A stretch of 64,000 nt of DNA from Brachybacterium faecium DSM 4810 (GTDB lineage Bacteria; Actinomycetota; Actinomycetes; Actinomycetales; Dermabacteraceae): NCBI GenBank assembly GCA_000023405.1, contig CP001643.1:2728001-2792000 (forward strand), in the 5' to 3' direction. This document shows, one piece after another, positions 7,533-16,025 of this stretch; position 1 is the first letter of the stretch; each line of letters begins with the position of its first letter. Under the pieces are notes generated by a model. That model searched no databases. It had not been told where the DNA came from and saw only the letters and a program-made list of their open reading frames with translations. Made by a program: the position numbers and the translations under genes.

Positions 7533-8318
7533 TCAGCCCTCCCCGTCGGCCGCCTCCTCCAGCAGCGCACGGTCCAGCACGGCGGTCCAGCGCCGTCCCG
7601 AGTCGATGATCCCGGCCTTCTTCCAGCGGCTCATGACGCGCGAGACGGATTCCGGGGTGGAGCGGGCGAGGCCCGCGAGATCGGCGCGGGACAGAGGCAC
7701 CTCGAGCAGCAGCCCCTGGGCGCCGCGGTCCTTCCCGAGCTTGTCGGCCAGGCGCAGCAGGGCCCGGGCCACACGCTGCTCGACCGTGTCGGTGCCCTGC
7801 CCGCCGATGTCGGTCTCCGCGCGGGAGAGACGGGCGGCGAGATCGTCCACCACCCGCAGGCCGACGGTGGGGTTCTCGACCATCACCTCCCGGAACGCCT
7901 CCTGCCCGATGCGCAGGGTGCAGGAGCCGACCAGCGCCGTGGCGGTCTGCAGATGGTGCGGCTCGCCGAGGCTGCTCATCGCGCCGAACATGTCCCCGGG
8001 CCCCAGGATGTCCGTGACGGTCTGGGTCCCGGCGGCGGTGAGCTGGGAGATGCGCACCCGGCCGTCGGCGACCACGTAGAGGGTCCCGGCGGGCTCGCCG
8101 GCGCGGTAGATCACCTCCTCGGCCGCCCAGGTGGAGGTGCGCATCCTGCGATCGATGCGGTCCAGCGCCTCGGCGCCGAGGTCGTGGAAGTACGGCGAGC
8201 GATCCAGGACCGTCATCCGCACGGGGCGGGGGCAGTGGTGCGGGAGCGTGACCTCCGCCAGCGGGATCGTGCGGCGGCCCTGCGGGGCGGCCCCGGCGCG
8301 CGGATCCTGGAGCGTCAT
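7533..8318 (-). CDS. Crp/Fnr-family transcriptional regulator
   Basis: A 261-residue protein. Residues about 45-160 form a cyclic-nucleotide-binding-type beta-roll (VIYRAGEPAGTLYVVADGRV, ILGPGDMFGAMSSLGEP). A long dimerisation helix follows, and the C-terminal Crp winged helix has the recognition segment LSRADLAGLARSTPESVSRV. Only two cysteines are visible (HHCPRP near the N-terminus and GSCTLR), too few for an Fnr-type iron-sulfur cluster, so sensing is by another route. It is divergent from the metallochaperone/P-type ATPase pair. An FNR-like sequence TTGATCCCCGTCAT lies between them, making that pair its likely target. The ligand is unknown. Confidence 0.92.
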   Translation of the reverse strand: MTLQDPRAGAAPQGRRTIPLAEVTLPHHCPRPVRMTVLDRSPYFHDLGAEALDRIDRRMRTSTWAAEEVIYRAGEPAGTLYVVADGRVRISQLTAAGTQTVTDILGPGDMFGAMSSLGEPHHLQTATALVGSCTLRIGQEAFREVMVENPTVGLRVVDDLAARLSRAETDIGGQGTDTVEQRVARALLRLADKLGKDRGAQGLLLEVPLSRADLAGLARSTPESVSRVMSRWKKAGIIDSGRRWTAVLDRALLEEAADGEG

Positions 8319-8371
8319 GGCCCGACCATAGCCCTCTCCCGGAGGCCGCTCCCGGGATGATCTGCGGCTGA

Positions 8372-8385
8372 TTGATCCCCGTCAT
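8372..8385. promoter_or_regulatory. FNR/Crp-like binding site
   Basis: TTGATCCCCGTCAT resembles the FNR consensus TTGATnnnnATCAA, with a complete left half and three of five bases in the right half. It is 54 bases upstream of the Crp/Fnr start and 81 bases upstream of the metallochaperone start, suited to control of either or both. Confidence 0.5.
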
Positions 8386-8421
8386 GTGCAGGTGCGCGCG
8401 GCGTTCCTACTGTCGGATCAG

Positions 8422-8441
8422 GACGAGGGGACCACCTCGTC
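8422..8441 (+). promoter_or_regulatory. inverted repeat in the metallochaperone leader
   Basis: GACGAGG and CCTCGTC flank a six-base centre, 25 bases before the metallochaperone start. It could be an operator or a leader hairpin. The flanking GTCGGATC occurs on both sides (8412-8419 and 8439-8446). Confidence 0.4.
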
Positions 8442-8465
8442 GGATCCTCCAGAGAAAGGCTCGCC

Positions 8466-8705
8466 ATGACCTCCACCACCGGTTCTTCGACCCGCTCCCT
8501 CTTCCGCGCGGAGGGCTTCAGCTGCCCCTCGTGCGTGGCGAAGATCGAGAAGCGCGTGGGCCGCCTGCCCGGCGTCCAGCACGTCGCGGTGAAGTTCGCC
8601 TCCGGCCGCGTCGAGGTGGAGCACGATCCCGCGCTCACCACCGCCGACGAGATCATCGCCGCGATCGGCAAGGCCGGCTACCCGGCGGTGCTCTCCGCCT
8701 TCTGA
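8466..8705 (+). CDS. heavy-metal-associated (HMA) domain metallochaperone
   Basis: A 79-residue protein consisting of one ferredoxin-like HMA domain. The metal-binding loop reads GFSCPSCVAKIEKRV, so the CxxC is CPSC rather than the GMTCxxC typical of copper chaperones. The second half (VKFASGRVEVEHDPALTTAD, then AIGKAGYPAV) is standard. It would bind a soft metal ion in the cytoplasm and hand it to the adjacent P-type ATPase, which lacks its own HMA domain. Ribosome-binding site GAGAAAGG precedes ATG 8466. It forms a two-gene unit with the ATPase and lies divergent from the Crp/Fnr regulator. Confidence 0.9.
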   Translation: MTSTTGSSTRSLFRAEGFSCPSCVAKIEKRVGRLPGVQHVAVKFASGRVEVEHDPALTTADEIIAAIGKAGYPAVLSAF

Positions 8706-8796
8706 TGCCGGCACGCCGCCCGTCCCCGCTGCTCGACCCCACCGTCGCCCCGGCCCGTCCCCTCCGGGCCGGGGCCCCATGCGAAAGGACCCGTCC

Positions 8797-10800
8797 ATGA
8801 CCACCCTGCTGCGCGGCCTGCGAGGCCCATGGGGCGCCCCTGTGCTCGCGGGAGCCCTGATCCTCCTCGCCGCCGCGCTCTCCCTCACCGCCGGGGTGAA
8901 CCCCTTCGGCGCCGGGCACGGCGGGCTCGGCCTCGCCCTCGACCGCCCCGCGCCCCTGCTCGCCTCCGATCTGCTCATGGTCCTCGCCGCTGTGGTCGCC
9001 GGCGCCCGGATCCTCCGCCAAGCCGTGCGCGCCCTCATGGTGCGCACGCTCCCCATCGACCTGCTGGTCTCCATCGCCGCGATCGGCGCACTGGTCATCG
9101 GCGAGTACTGGGAGGCCGCGGCGGTGACCGTCCTGTTCGCGATCGGTCACGCCCTGGAAGCGGGCACCATGAACCGCACCCGCTCGGCGCTCGCCGAGCT
9201 GGTGGCCGTCGCGCCGGAGGTGGCCGTGGTGCTGCGCGAGGGCCGTCAGCGCGAGATCCCGGCCGCGGAGGTCGCGGCTGCGGAGACCGTGCTGGTCAAG
9301 AACGGTGCCAAAGTGCCGGTGGATGGCGTGGTCAGCGCGGGGACCGGCGCGCTGGACGAGGCCTCCATCACCGGGGAGTCGATCCCGGTGGAGAAGTCCG
9401 CGGGAGATCGGGTGTTCGCCGGCACCATCGCCACCGGCGGATTCCTCCAGGTGGTCGCGACCGGTGTCGGCGCAGACACCACGCTGGCGCGCATCATCCA
9501 CCGCGTCGAGGAGGCGCAGGACGCCAAGGCCCGCACCCAGGCCTTCATGGAGCGCTTCTCCTCCTGGTACACGCCCGGGATCATCCTGCTCGCTCTCGCG
9601 GCGGGGCTCGTGACCGGGGACGCGGTGCTGGGCCTGACGCTGCTCGTGATCGGCTGCCCGGGCGCGCTGGTCATCTCGATCCCGGTCGCGGTCGTGGCGG
9701 GCATCGGGCGAGGCGCACGGGACGGCATCCTCATCAAGGGTGGCGAGTACCTGGAGACCAGCGCGAAGATCACCGCCATCGCGCTCGACAAGACCGGCAC
9801 GCTCACCGAGGGCCGGCCGCGCCTCACCGACGTCACCGTGCTGGACCCGGCCATGGACCGCGCGGAGGTGCTGCACTGGGCGGCGCGCGCCGAGGCCGGC
9901 TCCGAGCATCCTCTGGCGCGTCCGCTGCTGGAGGCCGCCGAGGAGGAGGGCCTGACGGTCCGCGACCTGCCCGAGCACACCGCCCCGGTGCCCGGCAAGG
10001 GCATCGTCGCGCTCCTGGATGGTCATCGGGTCGCCGTCGGCAACCTGCCGCTGCTGGTCGAGGAGGGAGTCGTCGAGGACCGGGGTGCCGCCGCCGAGAT
10101 GGATCGGGTCGCCGGGCTCGGCCGCACCCCGATGGTCATCGCCCTCGACGGCGCGGTGATCGGCATGGTCGCGGTCGCCGACCGCCTGCGCGCCGACGCG
10201 GCGGAGATGGTCTCGCGCCTCCACCGCCACGGGATCAGGAGGGTCGTCATGCTCACCGGTGACGCCCGCCGGGTCGCCGAGGGGGTCGGCGCGGAGGTGG
10301 GCGTGGACGAGATCCATGCGGAGCTGCTGCCGGAGGACAAGCTCGCCGCGATCGCCGCCCTGCAGCGGGCAGGGCATGTGGTGGCGATGGTGGGCGACGG
10401 GGTGAACGACGCCCCGGCCCTCGCCACCGCCGACATCGGCGTGGCGATGGGGGCGGCCGGCACGGGAGTCGCCATCGAGACGGCGGACATCGCCCTCATG
10501 CAGGACGATCTGCTGAAGCTCCCGCAGGCGCTGGGGCTCGCGCGCCGCACGGTGCGGGTGATGCACCAGAACATCGCCCTGGCCGTGCTCACGGTCCTGG
10601 CCCTGCTGGCCGGAGTGTTCGCGGGCGGCGTCACCATGGCGGTGGGCATGCTGATCCACGAGGCCTCGGTGCTTCTGGTGATCGTCAATGCGATGCGGCT
10701 GCTGACTCGCCGTCGGGTCTCGCATCGCGCCGGGTCCTCGACCGGACCCCGCCCATCGGCCGCCGCCCATGTTCCGACCGCCGCACCGGGGACGCTGTGA
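8797..10800 (+). CDS. P1B-type heavy-metal-translocating ATPase with CPG motif
   Basis: A 667-residue membrane pump. The start at ATG 8797 is chosen because GAAAGGA lies upstream; an in-frame ATG at 8779 lacks such a site. Visible motifs are SITGESIPVEK (actuator), DKTGTLTEG with the phosphorylated Asp331, SEHPLARP (P1B His-Pro of the nucleotide domain) and MVGDGVNDAPALA. The metal-site helix reads GCPGALVIS (Cys287-Pro288-Gly289), not CPC or SPC, and the last helices end GMLIHEASVLLVIVN. There is no N-terminal HMA domain; the separate chaperone just upstream supplies one. CPG variants are unusual, so the transported metal cannot be assigned from the motif. Expected role is export of a transition metal across the plasma membrane. 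Confidence 0.92.
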   Translation: MTTLLRGLRGPWGAPVLAGALILLAAALSLTAGVNPFGAGHGGLGLALDRPAPLLASDLLMVLAAVVAGARILRQAVRALMVRTLPIDLLVSIAAIGALVIGEYWEAAAVTVLFAIGHALEAGTMNRTRSALAELVAVAPEVAVVLREGRQREIPAAEVAAAETVLVKNGAKVPVDGVVSAGTGALDEASITGESIPVEKSAGDRVFAGTIATGGFLQVVATGVGADTTLARIIHRVEEAQDAKARTQAFMERFSSWYTPGIILLALAAGLVTGDAVLGLTLLVIGCPGALVISIPVAVVAGIGRGARDGILIKGGEYLETSAKITAIALDKTGTLTEGRPRLTDVTVLDPAMDRAEVLHWAARAEAGSEHPLARPLLEAAEEEGLTVRDLPEHTAPVPGKGIVALLDGHRVAVGNLPLLVEEGVVEDRGAAAEMDRVAGLGRTPMVIALDGAVIGMVAVADRLRADAAEMVSRLHRHGIRRVVMLTGDARRVAEGVGAEVGVDEIHAELLPEDKLAAIAALQRAGHVVAMVGDGVNDAPALATADIGVAMGAAGTGVAIETADIALMQDDLLKLPQALGLARRTVRVMHQNIALAVLTVLALLAGVFAGGVTMAVGMLIHEASVLLVIVNAMRLLTRRRVSHRAGSSTGPRPSAAAHVPTAAPGTL

Positions 10801-10812
10801 GACCCTCGTCTC

Positions 10813-10902
10813 ATGGGAATCCTGGTGGACTTCGTGGTCGACGTGCTCGCGTCGCTGTTCCTGCCGAGCAGGCGCCGGCGCTCACGGGCGGAGAAGCAGT
10901 GA
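10813..10902 (+). CDS. 29-residue amphipathic/basic micropeptide
   Basis: A short frame from ATG 10813 reading MGILVDFVVDVLASLFLPS followed by a basic cluster RRRRSRAEK. Its TGA overlaps the GTG of the oxidoreductase (GTGA), a coupling arrangement. A hydrophobic helix with a basic tail suggests membrane association. The ribosome-binding region is weak. It begins 12 bases after the ATPase stop, so it may be part of that transcript. It may be a leader peptide or merely chance; the coupling is the main argument for it. Confidence 0.4.
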   Translation: MGILVDFVVDVLASLFLPSRRRRSRAEKQ

Positions 10903-11837
10903 GCACCGCAGCGTTCCCGGCGAGCCCGGGCCCCTCCCCCGTGTTCGTCACCACCGCGTACGGCGGTCCCGAGCACCAGAAGCTGAGCCACCGCGAGATC
11001 CCCGCCCCGCGGCCCGGGGAGATCGGGATCGAGGTGCGCGCCGCCGGGGTCAATCCGGCCGACGCCAAGCGCCGCGAGGGGCTGTTCGGCACCTCCGGGC
11101 CGCTGCCGCTCGCGATGGGGCTCGAGGCCTCGGGCGTGGTCACCGCGGTCGGCGAGGGCGTGGAGGGCTTCGCCCCGGGAGACGCGGTGCTGGGTTCGCC
11201 CGCCCGCGGCCTCGGCGCCTTCGCCGCGCACACCGTGCTGCGCGCCGCCGACACCGTGCCCAAGCCCGAGACGCTCCCCTTCGCCGAGGCGGCGACGCTC
11301 CCGGTCGCCGGGACCACCGCCTACGACCTCCTCCATCAGCTGCCGCTCGCCAAGGGCGCCGCCGTGCTGGTGCTCGGGGCCGGCGGCGGAGTGGGGCGGA
11401 TGGTGCTGCAGCTCGCCGAGGTGCGCGGCCTGCGCGCGCTCGGCATCGCCTCGGAGGCGAAGCGGGCGCTGATCGAGGAGACCGGGGCGGCCTTCGTGCC
11501 CTCCGGGAAGGCCGCGGGCCCCGCGGTGCGCGCCCTCGTGCCGGAAGGTGCCGCTGCGCTGATCGACCTCGTTGGCGGGGAGCCGCTGCGGGACCTCGCA
11601 CCCCTGGTCGCTGACCCGTCCGGTGTGGTCTCCGCGGCGGACGCGAGCACCGCCGAGGAGCTGGGCGGCGCCGGCCGTGCGAACTCGGGAGGGGCGCTCG
11701 CGCATGTCACGGAGCTGGCCGCGGCGGGGCGCGTGGACCCGCACGTGCTGCTCACCTTCCCGTTGGACCGCGCGGCGGAGGCGATGGCGGAGCTCGAGCA
11801 CGGCCATCACGGCGGGAAGCTCGTCATCACTCCCTGA
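10899..11837 (+). CDS. NADP-dependent oxidoreductase, quinone-oxidoreductase/zeta-crystallin type
   Basis: A 312-residue medium-chain dehydrogenase/reductase. The start GTG 10899 follows GGCGGAGAA. The N-terminal GroES-like fold shows REIPAPRPGEIGIEVRAAGV and NPADAKRREG. The Rossmann segment VLVLGAGGGVGRMVLQLAE binds the dinucleotide. The end, HVLLTFPLDRAAEAMAELEHG, is typical of the quinone oxidoreductase subgroup. Zinc-ligand cysteines are absent, as expected for this subgroup. It reduces quinones or enones with NADPH in the cytoplasm; the substrate is unknown. It is coupled to the upstream micropeptide and lies close before the S9 peptidase, which has its own start region. Confidence 0.9.
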   Translation: MSTAAFPASPGPSPVFVTTAYGGPEHQKLSHREIPAPRPGEIGIEVRAAGVNPADAKRREGLFGTSGPLPLAMGLEASGVVTAVGEGVEGFAPGDAVLGSPARGLGAFAAHTVLRAADTVPKPETLPFAEAATLPVAGTTAYDLLHQLPLAKGAAVLVLGAGGGVGRMVLQLAEVRGLRALGIASEAKRALIEETGAAFVPSGKAAGPAVRALVPEGAAALIDLVGGEPLRDLAPLVADPSGVVSAADASTAEELGGAGRANSGGALAHVTELAAAGRVDPHVLLTFPLDRAAEAMAELEHGHHGGKLVITP

Positions 11838-11857
11838 CCGGCGGTAGCGTGACGCAG

Positions 11858-13996
11858 ATGACCTCCTCCCCCGCAACCACCGCCCCGCAGCCCTCCGAGA
11901 GCTTCACCGACTTCTCCGACATCGACGGCTTCCTCCGCCTGCCGCGCCTCGCCTCCGTCGCCACGGGAGCGGGCGGCCGTGTGATCGCCGCGATCTCGGA
12001 GGCCGACGGCCCGGGGGCGAAGCTCGTCTCCGCCCTCTGGGAGCTGGATCCGAGCGGTGAGGCCCCGGCCCGCCGGCTCACCGTCTCGGAAAAGGGCGAG
12101 AGCGCGCCGCGCCTCGCCCCCGACGGGTCGGTGCTGTTCACCTCCTCCCGCCCGGACCCGCAGGGCGGGACCTACGAGGACAAGCCCGCGCTGTGGCGCC
12201 TGCCCACGACGGGTGAGGCACGCCTGCTGGCGGCCGCACCGGGCGGGCTCTCCCTGCTCGCCGTCGTCGAGGACGGCACGATGCTCGCCACCACGGAGGT
12301 GCTGCCCGGCAGCACCCTCGAGGACGACGCCGAGCGCCGCACCGCCCGCAAGGACGCGAAGCAGACCACCATCTGGCACACCGGGATGCCGATCCGGCTG
12401 TGGGACCGCGAGCTCGGCGACGCCGAGCGCCACCTGGTGCTGATCTCCCCGGCCGGTGAGCTCACCGACCTCACCCCCGCCGCCGGCACCGTGCCGCTGT
12501 ACGCCGCCTCGGCCGATCTCTCCCCCGACGGCTCCACGGTCGCGACCTCCTGGGCCCGGCGGGTGCGCGGCGGCGAGACCCGCAGCGACGTGGTCCTGGT
12601 CGACACCGCGACCGGCGCGCGCAGCACGCTGCTGAGCGCCGACGACGAGGTGCAGTACGGCAGCCCCTCCTTCTCCCCCGACGGCACCCGCCTCGCGGTG
12701 CTGCGCTCGACCCTGTCCACCCCGCACGACACCAGCTACACCCGCCTCGAGATCCGGCGACTCGACGAGGTGCTCCGTCGGACCGGCACGGCCGGCACGG
12801 CCGACGACGCCGTCGACGCCGACGCTGCGGACAGCGCGGACAGCACGGAGAGCGCCGAGAGCGCCGCGCCGGTGGTGGCCGAGCTCGGCGACCTCACCCT
12901 CACCGATCTCGAGTGGGCGGACGCCACCACGCTGCTGGTCGCCGGCGACCTGCACTCCTCCGGGGCGGTGCTCGCCGTGGACGCCACCACCGGCGAGACC
13001 CGCACCGTCGCGGACGGCGGCGTCTTCTCCTCCCTCACCGCCGGCGAGGACGGCGCCCTGTTCGCGCTGCGCAGCGATGTCGCGACCCCGCCCCGCCCGG
13101 TGCGGATCGACGCCGCGGACCCGGAAGGCACCGCCGCCGTCACCGAGCTGGCCGCGCCGGGCGCGGTGGGCGCGCTGCCGGGAACGCTCGAGTGGGTCGA
13201 GGCCGACCTCGACGGGATCACCGTCGGCGGCTGGCTCTGCGCCCCCGCCTCCGCCACGCCCGCCGAGCCGGCACCGGTGATGCTGTGGATCCATGGCGGC
13301 CCGCACAGCTCGTACAACGCCTGGAGCTGGCGCTGGTGCCCGTGGCTCGCGGTCGAGCGCGGCTATGCGGTGCTCATGCCCGATCCGGCGATGTCCACCG
13401 GCTACGGGGACACGGGCCTGAACCGTGGCTGGCCGCGCCGGCCGGACGTGGTCTTCCACGAGTGCGAGACGCTCTTCGACCAGATCCTGGAGCGGCCCGA
13501 GCTCGACGGCACGCGCACCGCGCTGCTGGGCGCCTCCTTCGGCGGGTTCATGACGAACTGGATCGCCGGGCGCAGCGACCGCTTCGACGCGATCGTCACC
13601 CACGCCGGGCTGTGGGCGCTGCCGCAGCAGCACCGCACCACCGATGCGGCCGCGTCGAAGATGCGGGTGCACCAGCACGAGGACGTGGCGCCGGACTGGT
13701 ACCGCGCCTTCTCCCCGCACCACGAGGTCGAGGCGATCACCACCCCGATGCTCGTCACCCACGGCAACCGCGACTACCGGGTGCCGGTGAGCGAGGCCCT
13801 GCGGCTGTGGTGGGATCTGGTCTCGGCCTGGGACGGCGAGCCGGAGGACATGCCGCACCGCTTCCTGCAGCTGACCAGCGAGAACCATTGGGTGCTCACG
13901 CCCTCCAACGCCCTGGCCTGGAACCAGGCGGTCCTCGCCTTCTGCGATCAGCACGTGCTCGGCGCGGCCCCGGTGCCCGAGGTCCTGCCCTGGTGA
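11858..13996 (+). CDS. S9-family prolyl oligopeptidase-type serine peptidase
   Basis: A 712-residue cytoplasmic peptidase with an N-terminal beta-propeller-like region (about 30-440; repeated segments such as APRLAPDGSVLFTSSRPD and SPSFSPDGTRLAVLRS). A C-terminal alpha/beta hydrolase follows. The catalytic triad is visible: Ser560 in LGASFGGFM, Asp639 in HGNRDYRVP and His677 in SENHWVL. The oxyanion region MLWIHGGPHSSYN is typical of acylaminoacyl-peptidase/dipeptidyl-peptidase relatives. An alanine/aspartate/serine-rich insertion (about 313-345) interrupts the propeller. No signal peptide. ATG 11858 was preferred over GTG 11849 three codons earlier. It likely trims oligopeptides; specificity is unknown. 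Confidence 0.93.
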   Translation: MTSSPATTAPQPSESFTDFSDIDGFLRLPRLASVATGAGGRVIAAISEADGPGAKLVSALWELDPSGEAPARRLTVSEKGESAPRLAPDGSVLFTSSRPDPQGGTYEDKPALWRLPTTGEARLLAAAPGGLSLLAVVEDGTMLATTEVLPGSTLEDDAERRTARKDAKQTTIWHTGMPIRLWDRELGDAERHLVLISPAGELTDLTPAAGTVPLYAASADLSPDGSTVATSWARRVRGGETRSDVVLVDTATGARSTLLSADDEVQYGSPSFSPDGTRLAVLRSTLSTPHDTSYTRLEIRRLDEVLRRTGTAGTADDAVDADAADSADSTESAESAAPVVAELGDLTLTDLEWADATTLLVAGDLHSSGAVLAVDATTGETRTVADGGVFSSLTAGEDGALFALRSDVATPPRPVRIDAADPEGTAAVTELAAPGAVGALPGTLEWVEADLDGITVGGWLCAPASATPAEPAPVMLWIHGGPHSSYNAWSWRWCPWLAVERGYAVLMPDPAMSTGYGDTGLNRGWPRRPDVVFHECETLFDQILERPELDGTRTALLGASFGGFMTNWIAGRSDRFDAIVTHAGLWALPQQHRTTDAAASKMRVHQHEDVAPDWYRAFSPHHEVEAITTPMLVTHGNRDYRVPVSEALRLWWDLVSAWDGEPEDMPHRFLQLTSENHWVLTPSNALAWNQAVLAFCDQHVLGAAPVPEVLPW

Positions 13997-14028
13997 CCGG
14001 GGCGCCGCGCCGCTCCCGCCGCACGCCG

Positions 14029-14113
14029 ATGAGGACGAACTTCGTGCTCTCCACGTGACCTCAACGCACAGAGCGCCCTCACCCCACGCAGGCGACAAGA
14101 AGTTCGTTCTCAC
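14029..14113. repeat. inverted pair of an 18-base element between convergent genes
   Basis: 14029-14046 and the reverse complement of 14096-14113 agree at 15 of 18 positions, sharing the core ACGAACTTC. Each arm also begins a short frame, MRTNFVLST on plus and MRTNFLSPAW on minus. The placement, just after the S9 peptidase and before the convergent SulP gene, suits a bidirectional terminator or a dispersed repeat. A tandem repeat with the unit GGGCGGCGCGTCCC follows at about 14150-14185. Confidence 0.5.
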
Positions 14114-14191
14114 CCGAGCCGGTGCATCCCGGAGCAGGCGCGTCCCCCTCGGGCGGCGCGTCCCGGGCGGCGCGTCCCGGGCGGCGGGGCG

Positions 14192-15667
14192 CTAGTTCAG
14201 CGTGCCGGTGAGCCGGCCGTGGAAGCCGGCGGAGCGCTCGTCGAGCCCGGTGAAGCTCACCTCGGTGCCGTGCTCGGCGTATTTGGTCTGCAGGGAGTCG
14301 AGCACGGCGACGGTCGAGGCGTCCCAGATCTGTGCGGCGGAGAAGTCGACGGTGACCTGGGGTGGGTCCTCGGCGTAGGAGAACTGCTCGACGAGGTCGT
14401 TGCTGCTGCCGAAGAACAGCGGCCCGCGCACGGTGTAGAGGGCGCCGTCCTCGGAGCGTCGCACGGTGATCACGTGGGCGACGCGGCGGGCGAAGAGCAC
14501 CATCGCCAGCAGCACACCGGCGGCCACCCCGATCGCGAGGTTGTTCGTCAGCACCACGACCACCACGGTCGTGACCATCACCAGGGTCTCCGACAGCGGC
14601 ATGCGCTTCAGCGTCGCGGGGCGCACGCTGTGGACGTCGACGGTGGAGACGGCGACGACCATCATCACCGCCGCGAGCGCGGCCATCGGGATCTGCTCCA
14701 TGAGGTCCGAGAGCGCGGTGACCAGCACCAGCAGCAGCACACCGGCGATGAAGGTGGAGAGGCGGGTGCGGGCCCGGCCGAGCTTCACGTTCATGACGGT
14801 CTGGCCGATCATGGCGCAGCCGGCGATGCCGCCCCAGAACCCGGCGAGGATGTTCGCGACGCCCAGCGCCCAGGATTCGCGGCCCTTGGCGGAGCGGGTG
14901 TCGGTGATGTCGTCCACCAGCTTGGCGGTCAGCAGCGTCTCCATGAGGCCCACGAAGGCGACGCTGAGCGCGGTGGGGGCGATCAGCTGCAGGGTCTCGA
15001 GAGTCAGCGGCACCTCGAGCGGGGTGATGCCGGGCAGCCCTCCCGAGACCTCGCCCTGGTCGCCGACGGTGGGGACGGTGAGGTGGGCGAGCATCGCGAT
15101 GGCGGTGACCAGGATGATCGCGACCAGCGGGGCGGGCACGGCCTTCGTGAAGCGCGGCAGCACGAGCACCACCACGAGGGTGAGCGCGAACAGCGGGTAG
15201 ACCGCGCCGGGCACGTCGAGCACGTGCTGCAGCTGCGCGGTGAAGATGAGGATGCCCAGCGCGTTGACGAACCCGATCATCACCGAGCGGGGGATGAAGC
15301 GCATGATCCGGGCGAGGCCGAGCACGCCGAAGGCGATCTGGATCAGGCCCGCGAGGATCACGGTGGGCAGCAGGTACTGCACGCCGTGGGTGTGCACGAG
15401 CGGGGCGACCACGAGGGCGACGGCGCCGGCGGCGGCGGTGATCATGGCGGGGCGCCCGCCGAGGAACGTCATCGAGATCGCGAGCACGACGGAGGCGATG
15501 AGGCTGACCTTCGGGTCCACGCCGGCGATCACCGAGAAGGAGATGACCTCGGGGATGAGCGCGAGCGTCGTCACCGCGCCGGCGAGCACCTCCGTGGTCA
15601 GGAGCCGCGGGCTGCGCAGCGCCTGCAGGGTGGTGGGGCTCGAGGTCGGCGGCGGGGTGGCTGTCAC
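14192..15667 (-). CDS. SulP-family anion transporter with C-terminal STAS domain
   Basis: A 491-residue integral membrane protein starting with GTG. About 10-12 hydrophobic segments cover residues 20-385, including the SulP landmarks LIPEVISFSVIAG, NALGILIFTAQ and GIAGCAMIGQTVMN. The C-terminal about 95 residues form a STAS domain (VRGPLFFGSSNDLVEQF, VTVDFSAAQIWDASTVAVLD), the cytoplasmic regulatory module of this family. SulP proteins move sulfate, bicarbonate or dicarboxylates. This short-linker, 490-residue type is often annotated as a bicarbonate or sulfate carrier, but the substrate cannot be read here. It is monocistronic and convergent with the S9 peptidase. Confidence 0.92.
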   Translation of the reverse strand: MTATPPPTSSPTTLQALRSPRLLTTEVLAGAVTTLALIPEVISFSVIAGVDPKVSLIASVVLAISMTFLGGRPAMITAAAGAVALVVAPLVHTHGVQYLLPTVILAGLIQIAFGVLGLARIMRFIPRSVMIGFVNALGILIFTAQLQHVLDVPGAVYPLFALTLVVVLVLPRFTKAVPAPLVAIILVTAIAMLAHLTVPTVGDQGEVSGGLPGITPLEVPLTLETLQLIAPTALSVAFVGLMETLLTAKLVDDITDTRSAKGRESWALGVANILAGFWGGIAGCAMIGQTVMNVKLGRARTRLSTFIAGVLLLVLVTALSDLMEQIPMAALAAVMMVVAVSTVDVHSVRPATLKRMPLSETLVMVTTVVVVVLTNNLAIGVAAGVLLAMVLFARRVAHVITVRRSEDGALYTVRGPLFFGSSNDLVEQFSYAEDPPQVTVDFSAAQIWDASTVAVLDSLQTKYAEHGTEVSFTGLDERSAGFHGRLTGTLN

Positions 15668-15764
15668 GCCGTGATGCTATCGGTCCCCGCCCGGTGCCCG
15701 GGGTTAGGGTGGAGGACTCAGCTCCGGGGCGCACCGCCCGCGGATCGGACCGGACGAAGGACCC

Positions 15765-16025
15765 ATGACTCCACCCAGCCGCCGCTTCGACGCCACCTGG
15801 CTCCCCTTCGGGATGATGATCGGCTTCACCGTGGGCATCGGGATCGGCCTGTCGGTGCTCGACAACCTCTTCATCGGGGCCGGCCTCGGCTTCGCGGTCG
15901 GCGCAGGGCTCGGCATCGCCCTGGGGTTCCGCAACCCTCGCCGCTCCGGCAATGAGGAGGATGCGGAGGACGACCGCTACCGCCGCGATCACGGCGACCC
16001 CGGGCCCCGCCGCCCGGAGGACTGA
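15765..16025 (+). CDS. small glycine-zipper membrane protein
   Basis: An 86-residue protein from ATG 15765, preceded by GACGAAGGA. Two hydrophobic, glycine-spaced helices (FGMMIGFTVGIGIGLSVL and FIGAGLGFAVGAGLGIALGF) are followed by a polar tail rich in Glu, Asp and Arg. The glycine spacing suggests tightly packed or oligomerising helices. I do not recognise a named family with certainty. It is divergent from the SulP gene, with 97 bases between starts, so the promoters face each other. Confidence 0.78.
   Translation: MTPPSRRFDATWLPFGMMIGFTVGIGIGLSVLDNLFIGAGLGFAVGAGLGIALGFRNPRRSGNEEDAEDDRYRRDHGDPGPRRPED

Noticed and set aside
8653-10770. Long minus-strand open frame opposite the P-type ATPase
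   Set aside because: His/Arg/Gly-rich translation without domains; the opposite strand encodes a complete P-type ATPase with all motifs. Typical antisense shadow in high-GC DNA.
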